64,000 bases of DNA from assembly GCA_023426125.1 (NCBI GenBank), contig JAFABI010000017.1:62001-126000 (forward strand), read 5' to 3'. Below, piece by piece: positions 24,829-33,529 of this stretch; within the stretch, counting starts at the first letter, position 1; each line of letters starts with the position of its first letter. The notes under the pieces were generated by a model. The model was given only the letters and a program-made list of their open reading frames with translations, had not been told where the DNA came from and did not search any database. Origin of the DNA: Bacillota bacterium. GTDB taxonomy: Bacteria > Bacillota > Clostridia > Acetivibrionales > DTU013. The position numbers were made by a program, and so were the translations under genes.

Positions 24829-27800
24829 ATGGAAAAAAAGGACTTTTTTGCGAATATAGCCCTGGGGAACATTTCAAAGGCAAAGGGGCAGTTGGAGGAA
24901 AGCCTGCCCGTCAAGATTACGGCCGGGTTCCTTGAAGAGACGGCTTCGGAGTGCCCGCGTTTTGAAAGTATTTCTTATGAAGAGAGGCTGAAAGGATTCA
25001 AAGCTGCCCTGGGAGAACTCAGAAGCCGCTATGAGCCTTTTCTCTCGGATCATGCGCCGGAATATGCAGCCGGCAATAAAAGATGTGAAATTGATAAATT
25101 CCAGTTCCGTTATGAGAGTAGTACCGACCGGGCGAATATTTTAAATGTATTTGATGGAAAAGGCGAATGGGAAACCGCTGCGATTCCTGACTACAGAGGT
25201 CCGGTAGGCAAATGGACCGGGTATTACAGAGCTGCTTTCGGCTATGGGAAGCCGGAGGAAGGAAAGAGGATTTTCCTGAAGTTCCTGGGTGTGGACTACA
25301 TCGCCCGGGTCTATCTAAACAGCCGGTTTGTAGGTTCCCATGAAGGTTTTTTTGCTCCTTTTGAATTTGATGTTACTGATTTCCTTTCCTATGAGGAGAA
25401 TATCCTGGTGGTGGAGGTCAAAAACGACATACCCACCATCGGCCTTGATAATGAGAAAATCAACGGCGACAAGATCTATGCGGCGACAGGTCCGGGATGG
25501 GATGACCCGAAGGAGGGCTGGCACCATTGCCCGCCCGGCGCCGGGATTTACAACAGGGTTACCCTTGAGGAACGGCCGGAAATCTTTATCGAATCGGTTT
25601 TTGTCCGTCCGAATATCGACCATGAATGTGCGGAAGCCCGGATACAGGTCTGCAGCACCAAAAGCGGAAACCATCCCGTCAAGCTCCGGCTGGCCGTATA
25701 CCCCCGGAATTTCCTGCCGGGGTGCGCAGAGCCATCCTTTTCAGAAATCACCGATCCGGGGGAAATCGAGCCTGCAGGAAACGGCTTGAACTACTACAGA
25801 TTTACACTGCCCATGGAGGGCTGCCGGCTATGGACCTGCGACGAACCCTGGCTCTATACTTTACGGGTCTTTCTTGAAAATGAAAATAACACGACCTATG
25901 ACTGCAGCGACTCCATCTTCGGTATGCGAAAATTCCATATGGATGAGGCGTCGGAACCGAAAGGGACGCTCTACCTGAACAACCGGGAGGTATTCCTCCG
26001 GGGAGCCAACGATATGGGGCATATGCAGCAGTGTGTCATGAAAGGCGACTTCCGTCAGCTGATTGACGACATTCTTATAGCAAAGCTGGCCAATATGAAC
26101 TATTACCGTTTTACCCAGAGGCCTGTGCAGGAGGAAATCTATTTTTACTGCGATATGCTGGGCATGATGAACCAGACCGACCTGCCGCTGTTCGGGTATC
26201 TAAGGAAGAATCAGACGTGCGAGGCAGTAAGGCAGGCTGCCGAAATGGAAAGGCTGATCCGCTCCCACCCGTCGGCGGTAATGGTCAGCTACATCAACGA
26301 GCCGTTCTCCGCTGCCGGGCACGGGATGGGGCACAGGCATCTTCTCAGAGATGAGCTGGAAGCGTTTTTCGAAGCCTGCAACAAAATGGTGAAGGTGGAG
26401 AATCCCGACAGAGTAATCAAGCATGTGGAAGGGGACTATGACCCGCCGACCGGGGAGGGGCTTTCGGACTTTCACTGCTATAACCTGTGGTATACCAATC
26501 ATGCGCTGCCCATAGGAAAGCTTTACAAAGGGTTCCTGCCTCCTTTAAAGAAGGGCTGGAAAACCGGGTGCGGCGAGTATGGTACCGAAGGGTTGGATAA
26601 TCTTGACGTGATGCAATCCCGCTATCCGGCGGAATGGCTCCCCGCCGTGGCTGACGAGGCATGGAACCCCGGAGGGATCGTCCTTTCACAGACCAACAGC
26701 ATGCACGGGGACTGGTTTGAAGAACAGGAGAGCATAGAGGATTGGATCAGTGAAAGCCAGAAGCATCAAGCCTTTGCCACGGGGTTGATGACAGATGCGC
26801 TGAGAAGAAGGGTGGATAAGGTGGTGTCCTCGGCTGTACATTTGCTAATTGACGCCTGGCCTTCGGGCTGGATGAAAACCCTCGTAGGCATGGACCGGAT
26901 ACCAAAGCCTGCGTTTTTCGCCTATGAGGCTTCCCTTGAGCCTATACGGGTCAATCTGCGCTGCGACAGGTGGAAGGCATACGCCGGTGAAACGCTTGAC
27001 GTGGAAGTCTGGGCATTGAACGATACGCCGGAGGAAATAAGGCAATGCAGGATCAAAGCCGCCCTCCGGGATGCTGAAGAGGATCATTGCCGCTTTGAGG
27101 CGGTATATGACGTAAAGGCCTCTGCCGCGGAGTGTGCAGGTGTTTTAAGACTGGCGCTGCCGGAGGTCCGGGAAAGAAAGCGGCTGTATGTGGACGCCTT
27201 TCTGCTGGATGGCAAAGGTCAAAAGCTTAATGGCGAAAGGTTCGAAATAGAGGTGTTCCCGTCGAACCGGCCAGTGCTGGACGGCAGGTTTTATTCCATT
27301 GGCCGGAGGGCAGACAGTGTGCTTGATAAGCTGGGGATAACCTGTGATGCCTTCAGCATGGACAATATACGGAGCGCTGACGTAAGCCCCGAAAAGCTCC
27401 GCTTATGCATTTCGGATAGAGAAGGCTATAACGAAGTGGAGGAGCATATATCGGAGCTGGTTTCAAAAGGTGCAACCGTACTATTTATAGAAGCGGAAGG
27501 GGCCGGGGGGGCCCGGGGGAATTGGGCCTTTGCCGGTAAAAGCATGGCTTACCGGAATTTCTTTGAAAGGAAAGACATCGAGGGCGTGAGCGAAGAAAAC
27601 GACCAGGGGATCTTTTTCGTTGCAAGGGACAGGCGCGACCCCGCCACCAGGGAATTTGCGCCCGGCGATTTTTCCTTCTGGTACAATTCCGAAAGCGACA
27701 GGATCGACTATACTGCGGTCCGGTACATTGAAGGCGACGGGCTGGCGCCGCTGCTTTTCTCATACCGGAAACCCGCCTTTAGTGACAGGGTGAAGGGCAA

Positions 27801-27933
27801 AAAGGCAAAGCTTCCCGTTGCGGCCTGCATGGAATACGGCAGAGGAAGGGCTTATTTTGTCAGCCTGTGCACCGACGGCAGGGTTGGACTTAATCCGGTG
27901 CTGGATAGCTTTTTACGTAAACTGCTTGAGTAA
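24829..27933 (+). CDS. Glycoside hydrolase family 2 enzyme (beta-galactosidase/glucuronidase-like)
   Basis: 1034 residues, no signal peptide. The sugar-binding jelly roll includes GYYRAAFGYG and FLKFLGVDYIARVYLN; the immunoglobulin-like domain follows; the TIM barrel carries GTLYLNNREVFLRGAN, the acid/base Glu491 in VSYINEPFS and the likely nucleophile Glu583 in CGEYGTEG. Beyond about residue 700 there are further beta-rich domains of unknown role, including a late Rossmann-like part resembling a glutamine-amidotransferase fold (KGATVLFIEAEGAGG). Members release terminal beta-linked sugars inside the cell. Divergent from the AraC regulator, with GAGAGG before its ATG. The exact sugar is not determined. 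Confidence 0.88.
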   Translation: MEKKDFFANIALGNISKAKGQLEESLPVKITAGFLEETASECPRFESISYEERLKGFKAALGELRSRYEPFLSDHAPEYAAGNKRCEIDKFQFRYESSTDRANILNVFDGKGEWETAAIPDYRGPVGKWTGYYRAAFGYGKPEEGKRIFLKFLGVDYIARVYLNSRFVGSHEGFFAPFEFDVTDFLSYEENILVVEVKNDIPTIGLDNEKINGDKIYAATGPGWDDPKEGWHHCPPGAGIYNRVTLEERPEIFIESVFVRPNIDHECAEARIQVCSTKSGNHPVKLRLAVYPRNFLPGCAEPSFSEITDPGEIEPAGNGLNYYRFTLPMEGCRLWTCDEPWLYTLRVFLENENNTTYDCSDSIFGMRKFHMDEASEPKGTLYLNNREVFLRGANDMGHMQQCVMKGDFRQLIDDILIAKLANMNYYRFTQRPVQEEIYFYCDMLGMMNQTDLPLFGYLRKNQTCEAVRQAAEMERLIRSHPSAVMVSYINEPFSAAGHGMGHRHLLRDELEAFFEACNKMVKVENPDRVIKHVEGDYDPPTGEGLSDFHCYNLWYTNHALPIGKLYKGFLPPLKKGWKTGCGEYGTEGLDNLDVMQSRYPAEWLPAVADEAWNPGGIVLSQTNSMHGDWFEEQESIEDWISESQKHQAFATGLMTDALRRRVDKVVSSAVHLLIDAWPSGWMKTLVGMDRIPKPAFFAYEASLEPIRVNLRCDRWKAYAGETLDVEVWALNDTPEEIRQCRIKAALRDAEEDHCRFEAVYDVKASAAECAGVLRLALPEVRERKRLYVDAFLLDGKGQKLNGERFEIEVFPSNRPVLDGRFYSIGRRADSVLDKLGITCDAFSMDNIRSADVSPEKLRLCISDREGYNEVEEHISELVSKGATVLFIEAEGAGGARGNWAFAGKSMAYRNFFERKDIEGVSEENDQGIFFVARDRRDPATREFAPGDFSFWYNSESDRIDYTAVRYIEGDGLAPLLFSYRKPAFSDRVKGKKAKLPVAACMEYGRGRAYFVSLCTDGRVGLNPVLDSFLRKLLE

Positions 27934-28024
27934 CCTGCAACATGGGGGCGGTTCTTCAGTTTTCGTTTTTCTTGGTACAGCTCCACGCAAGTTAGTTACC
28001 AGACAGAAATGAAAATGGAATCCT

Positions 28025-28102
28025 CTGTAGGGGCGGCCATTGGCCGTCCGGGAGCTGTTTGGCATAGAATGCATTTGCGGACGCGCAATGCGCGCCCCTA
28101 CA
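28025..28102. repeat. Family F repeat, short full copy
   Basis: Starts CTGTAGGGGCGGCCATTGGC and ends GCGGACGCGCAATGCGCGCCCCTACA, the same arms as at 20934-21048 but with a shorter middle. Confidence 0.8.
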
Positions 28103-28312
28103 CGATCTCTATGCTCTACTTTTACCGAACTTATCCGATAGTTGCCCTGTTTCTATATTCAGGCCATAAGCATGAAAAATCTCCGGCCACCTTTATCACT
28201 GCTCCGCCAACAAGGTTACTGAGAGGCTGCCATTGAAACCGGAAAAATTAAGCGAAAAATAAATCTTTCCTATTGCAAAATCATTAGAGATATGCAATAA
28301 TATAAATATAGC

Positions 28313-28327
28313 TTGCAAACGTTATCA
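28313..28327. promoter_or_regulatory. LacI-family operator, site 1
   Basis: TTGCAAACGTTATCA, an imperfect palindrome around the central CG typical of LacI/GalR sites. The identical 15-mer recurs at 29632-29646 immediately after the regulator gene. Confidence 0.75.
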
Positions 28328-28374
28328 GAAATATAAAGCGAACAATCGCAAATTCTTATGTGGCGGACTTACAA

Positions 28375-28473
28375 AGTACTGGTGCAAATATAACTTCCCG
28401 TATAGGTTTCGGAAAATGCAGTCCATTGCGGCCGGCACTTTCCGAAAAACGGAAGTAATATTTGCAGTACTCC
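28375..28473. repeat. Family E palindromic repeat, copy 3 (long form)
   Basis: Outer arms AGTACTGGTGCAAATATAAC and its mirror GAAGTAATATTTGCAGTACT enclose an inner hairpin TTTCGGAAA (28407-28415) / TTTCCGAAA (28439-28447). It lies just upstream of the LacI gene promoter and could fold as a cruciform or RNA stem. Confidence 0.75.
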
Positions 28474-28493
28474 TAAACTGAAAAAGATATTCG

Positions 28494-28522
28494 TGTAAAT
28501 GAATGTTATAATTTGTTATAAT
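28494..28522 (+). promoter_or_regulatory. Possible promoter of the LacI gene
   Basis: TGTAAA (28494-28499), 17-base spacer, TATAAT (28517-28522), with a second TATAAT at 28507-28512. The -35 element is weak. Confidence 0.4.
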
Positions 28523-28570
28523 AGGATAAGTTTAAAATCCGGCATCAAACTTAAATTGTGAGGTTTATCT

Positions 28571-29614
28571 GTGACAAGTAATTTGAAGGATGTAGCCCAA
28601 AAATTAAATATTTCCGTTTCAACAGTATCCAGAGTAGTGAATGGCAAGGTATATGTAAAGCCTGAAACAAGGGAGATGGTAATGAAGGCTTTGGATGAGC
28701 TGAACTATACGCCCAATCAGGTGGCAAGAAGCTTAAAGAATAAAGCTACCAAGACGATAGGAATCGTGGTGCCTGATATCAGCGAGGATTTTTTTGCTTA
28801 TGTAATAAAAGGAATCGATAATGTATTAAGCCGAAACGGCTATACAATCATTTTATGTGATACGGGAGAGAGCGCTCAAAAAGAGGAATTGTACATAAAC
28901 CTGCTTTCTGAAAAACAGATAGACGGGGTTATTTTAGCGACTGTCTGCAAGGAGCATCAAACCTTATACAAGCTGATTGCAAAAGAATTACCCATTATAT
29001 TCATTGATAATCTGCCGCATTTAAAAACGAATTATGATTCTGTAATTATTGATAATAGCAGGGCAAGCTATATGGCGGCGGAGCATCTGATCAACCTGGG
29101 GCATAAAACGATCGGAGCCATCATTGGAAAGATGGATGAAACGACCGGTTACGAAAGGTTATCAGGATACAAAAAGGCTTTGGAGGACAATCATCTGCCG
29201 GTAAATGAGAATTTGATCAAGATCGGTGACTTTAAGGAAAAATCCGGTTATGAAGGTATGAAGTCGCTGTTGGAAATGAATAAGGATATTTCCGCCGTGT
29301 ATGTAGCCAGTAGTAAAATGACATATGGTGCAATTAAGGCCATAAAGGAAAAGGGTCTGCAAATTCCAAAAGATATTTCTCTTGTAGGTTTTGATATACA
29401 TGATGTTTCAGGACTTATAACACCGAGCATAACAACGGTACTCCAGCCGGAAGAGCGCATAGGCAAGGTGGCAGGAGAGCTTATGCTAAAAAGGCTGCAG
29501 GATTCCGACGAAAGGTACAGCCAAAAGATTGTTCTGGAGCCTGAAATACTAATCAGAGATTCTTGCGGCTACATGTCCAGAAAGAATAATAATTTGCAAA
29601 AAGTAAAAAGGTGA
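28571..29614 (+). CDS. LacI family transcriptional regulator
   Basis: 347 residues. HTH region LKDVAQKLNISVSTVSRVVNG and the hinge helix YTPNQVARSLK are typical of LacI/GalR. The periplasmic-binding-like core includes IGIVVPDISEDFFAYVIKGID and VGFDIHDVSGLITPSITTV. GTG start with GTGAGG about 10 bases upstream. An identical 15-bp operator lies on each side of the gene, so it probably represses itself and the glycan operon that follows, released by a sugar or sugar phosphate. Confidence 0.94.
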   Translation: MTSNLKDVAQKLNISVSTVSRVVNGKVYVKPETREMVMKALDELNYTPNQVARSLKNKATKTIGIVVPDISEDFFAYVIKGIDNVLSRNGYTIILCDTGESAQKEELYINLLSEKQIDGVILATVCKEHQTLYKLIAKELPIIFIDNLPHLKTNYDSVIIDNSRASYMAAEHLINLGHKTIGAIIGKMDETTGYERLSGYKKALEDNHLPVNENLIKIGDFKEKSGYEGMKSLLEMNKDISAVYVASSKMTYGAIKAIKEKGLQIPKDISLVGFDIHDVSGLITPSITTVLQPEERIGKVAGELMLKRLQDSDERYSQKIVLEPEILIRDSCGYMSRKNNNLQKVKR

Positions 29615-29631
29615 TATTTTTTTGCAGTATT

Positions 29632-29646
29632 TTGCAAACGTTATCA
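29632..29646. promoter_or_regulatory. LacI-family operator, site 2
   Basis: TTGCAAACGTTATCA, identical to 28313-28327. It lies 17 bases after the LacI stop and about 104 bases before the M24 gene, where it could control the glycan operon. Confidence 0.75.
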
Positions 29647-29749
29647 TAAATTCTGCAAGACACATGAATACCGATCCAAAAATGAAGTTTACGCGGCAGT
29701 ATTAGCAAGGAAAATAGACTACCCTAAATTAAGATTGAGGAGAAAAGAC

Positions 29750-30922
29750 ATGTCTTATTACAATCAAGAGGAAACAAACAAAAGAATTGCCGATGTAAGA
29801 AAAATCCTATCCGAAAAAAAACTGGATGCAGCCCTTGTATACTATGATGAGCTGAATATCGCCAATGGCTGGTATCTGACAGGATGGTGCCCTCAGTTTG
29901 AAAAAGGCGCGATTCTTATCCCAAAGACCGGTGAACCGCTGTTGCTTGGCGGCCCGGAAAGCGAGCCCTTTGCAAAGATGTCGTCTGCCATAGGGAATAC
30001 AAGATGCTTCCCCGTTTTCATGGTTCCGGAGGAAGAATATCCGAATGCAAGCATCATAGACTTTGAGATGCTTTATAAAGAGCTTGCCGCAGGGGGGACA
30101 GAGATTAAGCGAATAGGTTTTGTAGGTACATCGTCAATTCCATATCAGGTTTACAGCGAGTTTGAAAAGGGCTTTAAAGGAATTGAAATTTGTGATATTA
30201 CTGATCGCTACGAGATCATGCGGTCACATAAAACCCTATGGGAGATTGAGAATATTTTAAAGGCTACCGGCTTAACGGATTTAGCCTATGATGCCATGCG
30301 GAAAAAGATTGCGCCCGGTGTATTCGAATATGAGGTTGCGGCAGCAGGTGAAGTGATTTGCAGAGCTAACGGGGCAAACTCATTTGCATATTCAACAATT
30401 GTTGGCTCCGGTGAAAGAGCAAAGGCCGTAGTTCCAACAGCAACAAACAAAAAAATGGAAGCCGGCGAGCTTGTCATGATTGGGATAGCGCCAAGGTTTA
30501 ACGGCTATACAGGTACATTTGGGGATACTTTACCGGTATCGGGAGCCTTTACCCAAACACAAAAGGATTGCATGAATCACTTGAGAGAGGCCATGAGGTT
30601 AACAAAATCCATGCTGAAGCCTGGCATATCGGGCAAGGAAATTGACGTACCGGGCAGGGATTACTATAAGAAGCATGGCTTGTTTGATTATCTTGTATGC
30701 CCATTTGCACATACAATCGGGCTTATGGAAGCGGAAGCGCCATTCTATGGACCTAACAGCAAAGATGTTTTGGAGCCCGGCATGGCTGTTATGGTTGATG
30801 TCAGCTTCTTCGGCCACCCTGATTTGCACGGCGCAAGGATTGAGACCGGTTATATAATTACCGAAAGTGGTTGTAAACCAATGTCACCAAAGATGGATGA
30901 GTATTTCTCGAAGGATCTATAA
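29750..30922 (+). CDS. M24 (creatinase/aminopeptidase P) fold protein lacking usual metal ligands
   Basis: 390 residues. The N-terminal creatinase-type domain (about 1-155) and the C-terminal pita-bread fold (about 165-390) are present, with the family markers PFAHTIGLMEAEAP and LHGARIETGYIITESG. The two aspartates normally found in the D-x-G and SDxTR motifs are not where expected: the matching stretch reads MIGIAPRFNGYTGTFGDTLPV. The usual EPG glutamate region reads VMVDVSFFG. It may therefore be metal-free, as in creatinase, acting on a C-N bond rather than a peptide. ATG at 29750 follows GAGGAG. First gene after the LacI operator. Confidence 0.82.
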   Translation: MSYYNQEETNKRIADVRKILSEKKLDAALVYYDELNIANGWYLTGWCPQFEKGAILIPKTGEPLLLGGPESEPFAKMSSAIGNTRCFPVFMVPEEEYPNASIIDFEMLYKELAAGGTEIKRIGFVGTSSIPYQVYSEFEKGFKGIEICDITDRYEIMRSHKTLWEIENILKATGLTDLAYDAMRKKIAPGVFEYEVAAAGEVICRANGANSFAYSTIVGSGERAKAVVPTATNKKMEAGELVMIGIAPRFNGYTGTFGDTLPVSGAFTQTQKDCMNHLREAMRLTKSMLKPGISGKEIDVPGRDYYKKHGLFDYLVCPFAHTIGLMEAEAPFYGPNSKDVLEPGMAVMVDVSFFGHPDLHGARIETGYIITESGCKPMSPKMDEYFSKDL

Positions 30923-30948
30923 AAAATAGGATTGGAAGGTTGTTTGTG

Positions 30949-31308
30949 ATGGAATTGGGAAGAAAAATATGGGTGTTTGCCGATGGGGACCTGCCACCCC
31001 AGGGCGAGGTTGAACCATTGGGACATGAGGCATTGATGGTAGTAAACAGCGGTTCTGTGGATGCAGAAATAGCGATCGACATCCTTTTTGAAGATAAGGA
31101 GCCCAAAGAGGGTATTAAACTAACCGTCCCTGCGAAAAGAGTAAATTGCTTCAGGATGGATTTCCCTATCGGTGAGGAGAAATACTCAATTCCAAAGGGG
31201 CAGTTCGCAGTGATAGTAAAGAGCAGTGTTCCGGTTGTCGCCGTTTATGGGCGTTTGGACAGGCGTAAGGATATGGCTTACTATCCCGTTGCAGGCTTTA
31301 GTGTATAA
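30949..31308 (+). CDS. ASRT-family (Anabaena sensory rhodopsin transducer-like) protein
   Basis: 119 residues, soluble. KIWVFADGDLPPQGEVEPLGHEALMVVN at the N-terminus and YGRLDRRKDMAYYPVAGFS at the end match the ASRT family, known from the cyanobacterial rhodopsin transducer and found in many non-phototrophs near sugar genes. Published comparative work on the superfamily proposed small-molecule, possibly carbohydrate, binding. No rhodopsin gene is present here. It lies between the M24-fold gene and a glycosidase, gaps of 26 and 44 bases, so it is in the glycan operon. ATG at 30949 with GGAAGG nine bases upstream. Confidence 0.85.
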   Translation: MELGRKIWVFADGDLPPQGEVEPLGHEALMVVNSGSVDAEIAIDILFEDKEPKEGIKLTVPAKRVNCFRMDFPIGEEKYSIPKGQFAVIVKSSVPVVAVYGRLDRRKDMAYYPVAGFSV

Positions 31309-31352
31309 ATGTGGTATTTGTTAGCTTAATTTCGAATGGATGGAGGTATTGG

Positions 31353-33446
31353 ATGAAAGGTAAATGGTTTGAAAACAGCTACAGACGGAACCTTGTAGAT
31401 ATGCACATACCGGACTGGGATCATGGATTCATGAAGGAGTTTGATGCTGAAAACTATGTTAATATGCTTTCTTTAGCGAAGGTTGACACGGCCTATATCT
31501 ATTCTTCCTCCTGTCTCGGTATCAGCTACTGGCCGGCAAAAACCGGCCATATGCACGGCGGATTGAACGGCAGAGATGCGCTGGGTGAAATGATCAGCGG
31601 CTGCCATAACAGGGGAATGAAGGTTGTCGTTTACTACAATTTCTGGTCAAAATGGGCATACGACAATCATCCCGACTGGAGGACAATATCGGCAAAAGGG
31701 GAAGGTACGGCAGAATATCTGTGGACGGTAGGACGGTATGGAGTATGTTGTCCCAATTCCCCCTACCGTGATTATGTACTTGCACAAATTGAAGATTTAT
31801 GTAAAAGCTATGAGTTTGAAGGCGTATGGATCGATATGATCCTTTGGCCTTATACCGTATGCTACTGCTCTCACTGCAGGAAAAGGTATGCTGCGGAAAT
31901 TGGCGGTGAGATTCCAAGGATTGTAAACTGGGAGGATCCAAAGTGGATTGCCCTCCAAAGAAAAAGGGAGGAATGGCTGGCTGAGTTTGCCGGTAGGATA
32001 ACCTCCACCGCAAAAAGAGTAAAGCCGGAGATTACGGTCGGGCACCAATGCGCAGGCTGGTCCACCGGATGGCAGGGCGGGTTTTCTCTCCCGTTTTTTC
32101 AGAAGAGCGATTATTTAAGCGGTGATTTTTATGGAGGAGCCCTTGAGCAATCTTTTGTCTGCAAATTGTTCCATAGCATTGCCGATCACGGAGCATTTGA
32201 GTTCATGACCTCCAGATGTCCCGATTTGAATGACCATACCACAATGAAACAAAAAGAGCTGCTGGAGGCACAGGTTTATTTAACGCTGGCACATAAAGGC
32301 GGATTTCTCTTCATTGACGCCATTGATCCTGCAGGGACGTTAAATGAAAGCGTCTACAGGCGAATGGGAGAAATCTTCGGCGGAGTAAAAAAATATGAAA
32401 AATACCTGGAAGGTCAAATGGAATTGTGCTGTGATGCAGGTATTTACATGAACTTTGAGTCATTGCGCACCGCGGAGGATAATGGCAAAAACATTATGGA
32501 GGCAGCTGCGGAAATACCTTTTGTAAAAAGAGCCGTCCGTATTGCAAAATCCCTGTTGAATGAGCATATCCCCTTTGGCATCGTGACAGATAAAAATCTG
32601 GAGGAGCTATTCAAGTATCAAGTGATCATTCTTCCCGATTCACTGGCGATGGATGAAGAAGAAGCCTTGAAGCTGAAGGAGTATGTCAACGCGGGAGGAA
32701 GTGTTTATGCCAGCAGGAATGCTTCGCTGTATACGAAAGACGGACAAAAATCCGATGACTTCCTTCTGTCTGACCTTTTCGGCATCTCCTACGCCGGTGA
32801 AACTGAAGAAAATATAACTTATATGGCTCCCGGCGAAGAGGACGGGAATATTTTTTTAAACTACTCTGACAAATATCCTTTGACGATTTACGGCAGCCAG
32901 GCAAAAGTTACGATGAACAAGGAAAATGCAGAGGCAACAGTCCTGGCTACAATTACGCTTCCATACACAAATCCCGGGGATCCGGAAAAATTTGCTTCCG
33001 CCATAAGCAACCCGCCCGGCAAGGCAACAAATTTACCTGCAATCGTCCTGAACAAGTATGGCAAGGGGAAGGTCCTGTATACTTCAGGAAACCTGGAATG
33101 CATGGAGAGTGAGGATCACCGGAAGGTTTTTACAAATATGGTCGGAATGCTTGCCAATAAGCCGCTCTGCTTCCTCCTGAATGCGCCGAAACCGGTTGAA
33201 ATGACTCTCCTTCATCAAAGAGAGGAGAAACGGTACATTCTGTCTTTGGTTAATTTTCAAAGTGAGCTTCCAAACATTCCAATCGACGGAATCAAAGCAG
33301 GAATACTCTTGAAGGATAAAAAACCTTTCGAGCTTAAGCTGCTTCCTGATGAAACCCATGTGCACCATGAAATGAAGGATGGATACCTGGAGTTTACTTC
33401 TCCAAAATTGGATACATTTCTTATGTTTGAATTAAAATACATTTGA
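31353..33446 (+). CDS. GHL6-like glycoside hydrolase with beta-galactosidase trimerisation-like domain
   Basis: 697 residues, no signal peptide. The N-terminal region LVDMHIPDWDHGFMKEFDAENYV through GRDALGEMISGCHNRGMKVVVYYNFW and ENHPDW matches hypothetical glycosyl hydrolase 6 (alpha-amylase/GH29-like barrel). GVWIDMILWPYTVCYC probably holds an acidic catalytic residue. After about residue 370 a class I glutamine-amidotransferase-like fold follows (FGIVTDKNLEELFKYQVIILPD), as in GH42 trimerisation domains, then a small beta domain. The substrate is unknown; fucosides or galactosides are possible from fold alone. ATG at 31353 follows GGAGG. Confidence 0.8.
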   Translation: MKGKWFENSYRRNLVDMHIPDWDHGFMKEFDAENYVNMLSLAKVDTAYIYSSSCLGISYWPAKTGHMHGGLNGRDALGEMISGCHNRGMKVVVYYNFWSKWAYDNHPDWRTISAKGEGTAEYLWTVGRYGVCCPNSPYRDYVLAQIEDLCKSYEFEGVWIDMILWPYTVCYCSHCRKRYAAEIGGEIPRIVNWEDPKWIALQRKREEWLAEFAGRITSTAKRVKPEITVGHQCAGWSTGWQGGFSLPFFQKSDYLSGDFYGGALEQSFVCKLFHSIADHGAFEFMTSRCPDLNDHTTMKQKELLEAQVYLTLAHKGGFLFIDAIDPAGTLNESVYRRMGEIFGGVKKYEKYLEGQMELCCDAGIYMNFESLRTAEDNGKNIMEAAAEIPFVKRAVRIAKSLLNEHIPFGIVTDKNLEELFKYQVIILPDSLAMDEEEALKLKEYVNAGGSVYASRNASLYTKDGQKSDDFLLSDLFGISYAGETEENITYMAPGEEDGNIFLNYSDKYPLTIYGSQAKVTMNKENAEATVLATITLPYTNPGDPEKFASAISNPPGKATNLPAIVLNKYGKGKVLYTSGNLECMESEDHRKVFTNMVGMLANKPLCFLLNAPKPVEMTLLHQREEKRYILSLVNFQSELPNIPIDGIKAGILLKDKKPFELKLLPDETHVHHEMKDGYLEFTSPKLDTFLMFELKYI

Positions 33447-33474
33447 GTTTTTGTCTGTGGAAAAAACACAACGC

Positions 33475-33496
33475 TTTAAACTCGTAGAGTTTAAAT
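33475..33496. promoter_or_regulatory. Short perfect palindrome before the binding-protein gene
   Basis: TTTAAACTC-GTA-GAGTTTAAA, nine-base arms and a 3-base loop, 19-33 bases before the ribosome site of the LplA-type gene. It may be an RNA stem shielding the downstream mRNA or an operator. Confidence 0.45.
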
Positions 33497-33529
33497 AATA
33501 AAGAAATCATAGTGAAAGGTGGAAACAAA

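Larger units (their letters stand above)
27934..28570. other. 637-base gap with two repeats, LacI operator and promoter
   Basis: Contains a family F repeat (28025-28102), a LacI-type operator (28313-28327), a long family E palindrome (28375-28473) and a possible promoter (28494-28522). No gene is seen; the short open frames coincide with the repeat. Confidence 0.6.

Noticed and set aside
30949..31308. A light-sensing system suggested by the ASRT protein
   Set aside because: No rhodopsin or carotenoid gene is present; the family is common in non-phototrophs.
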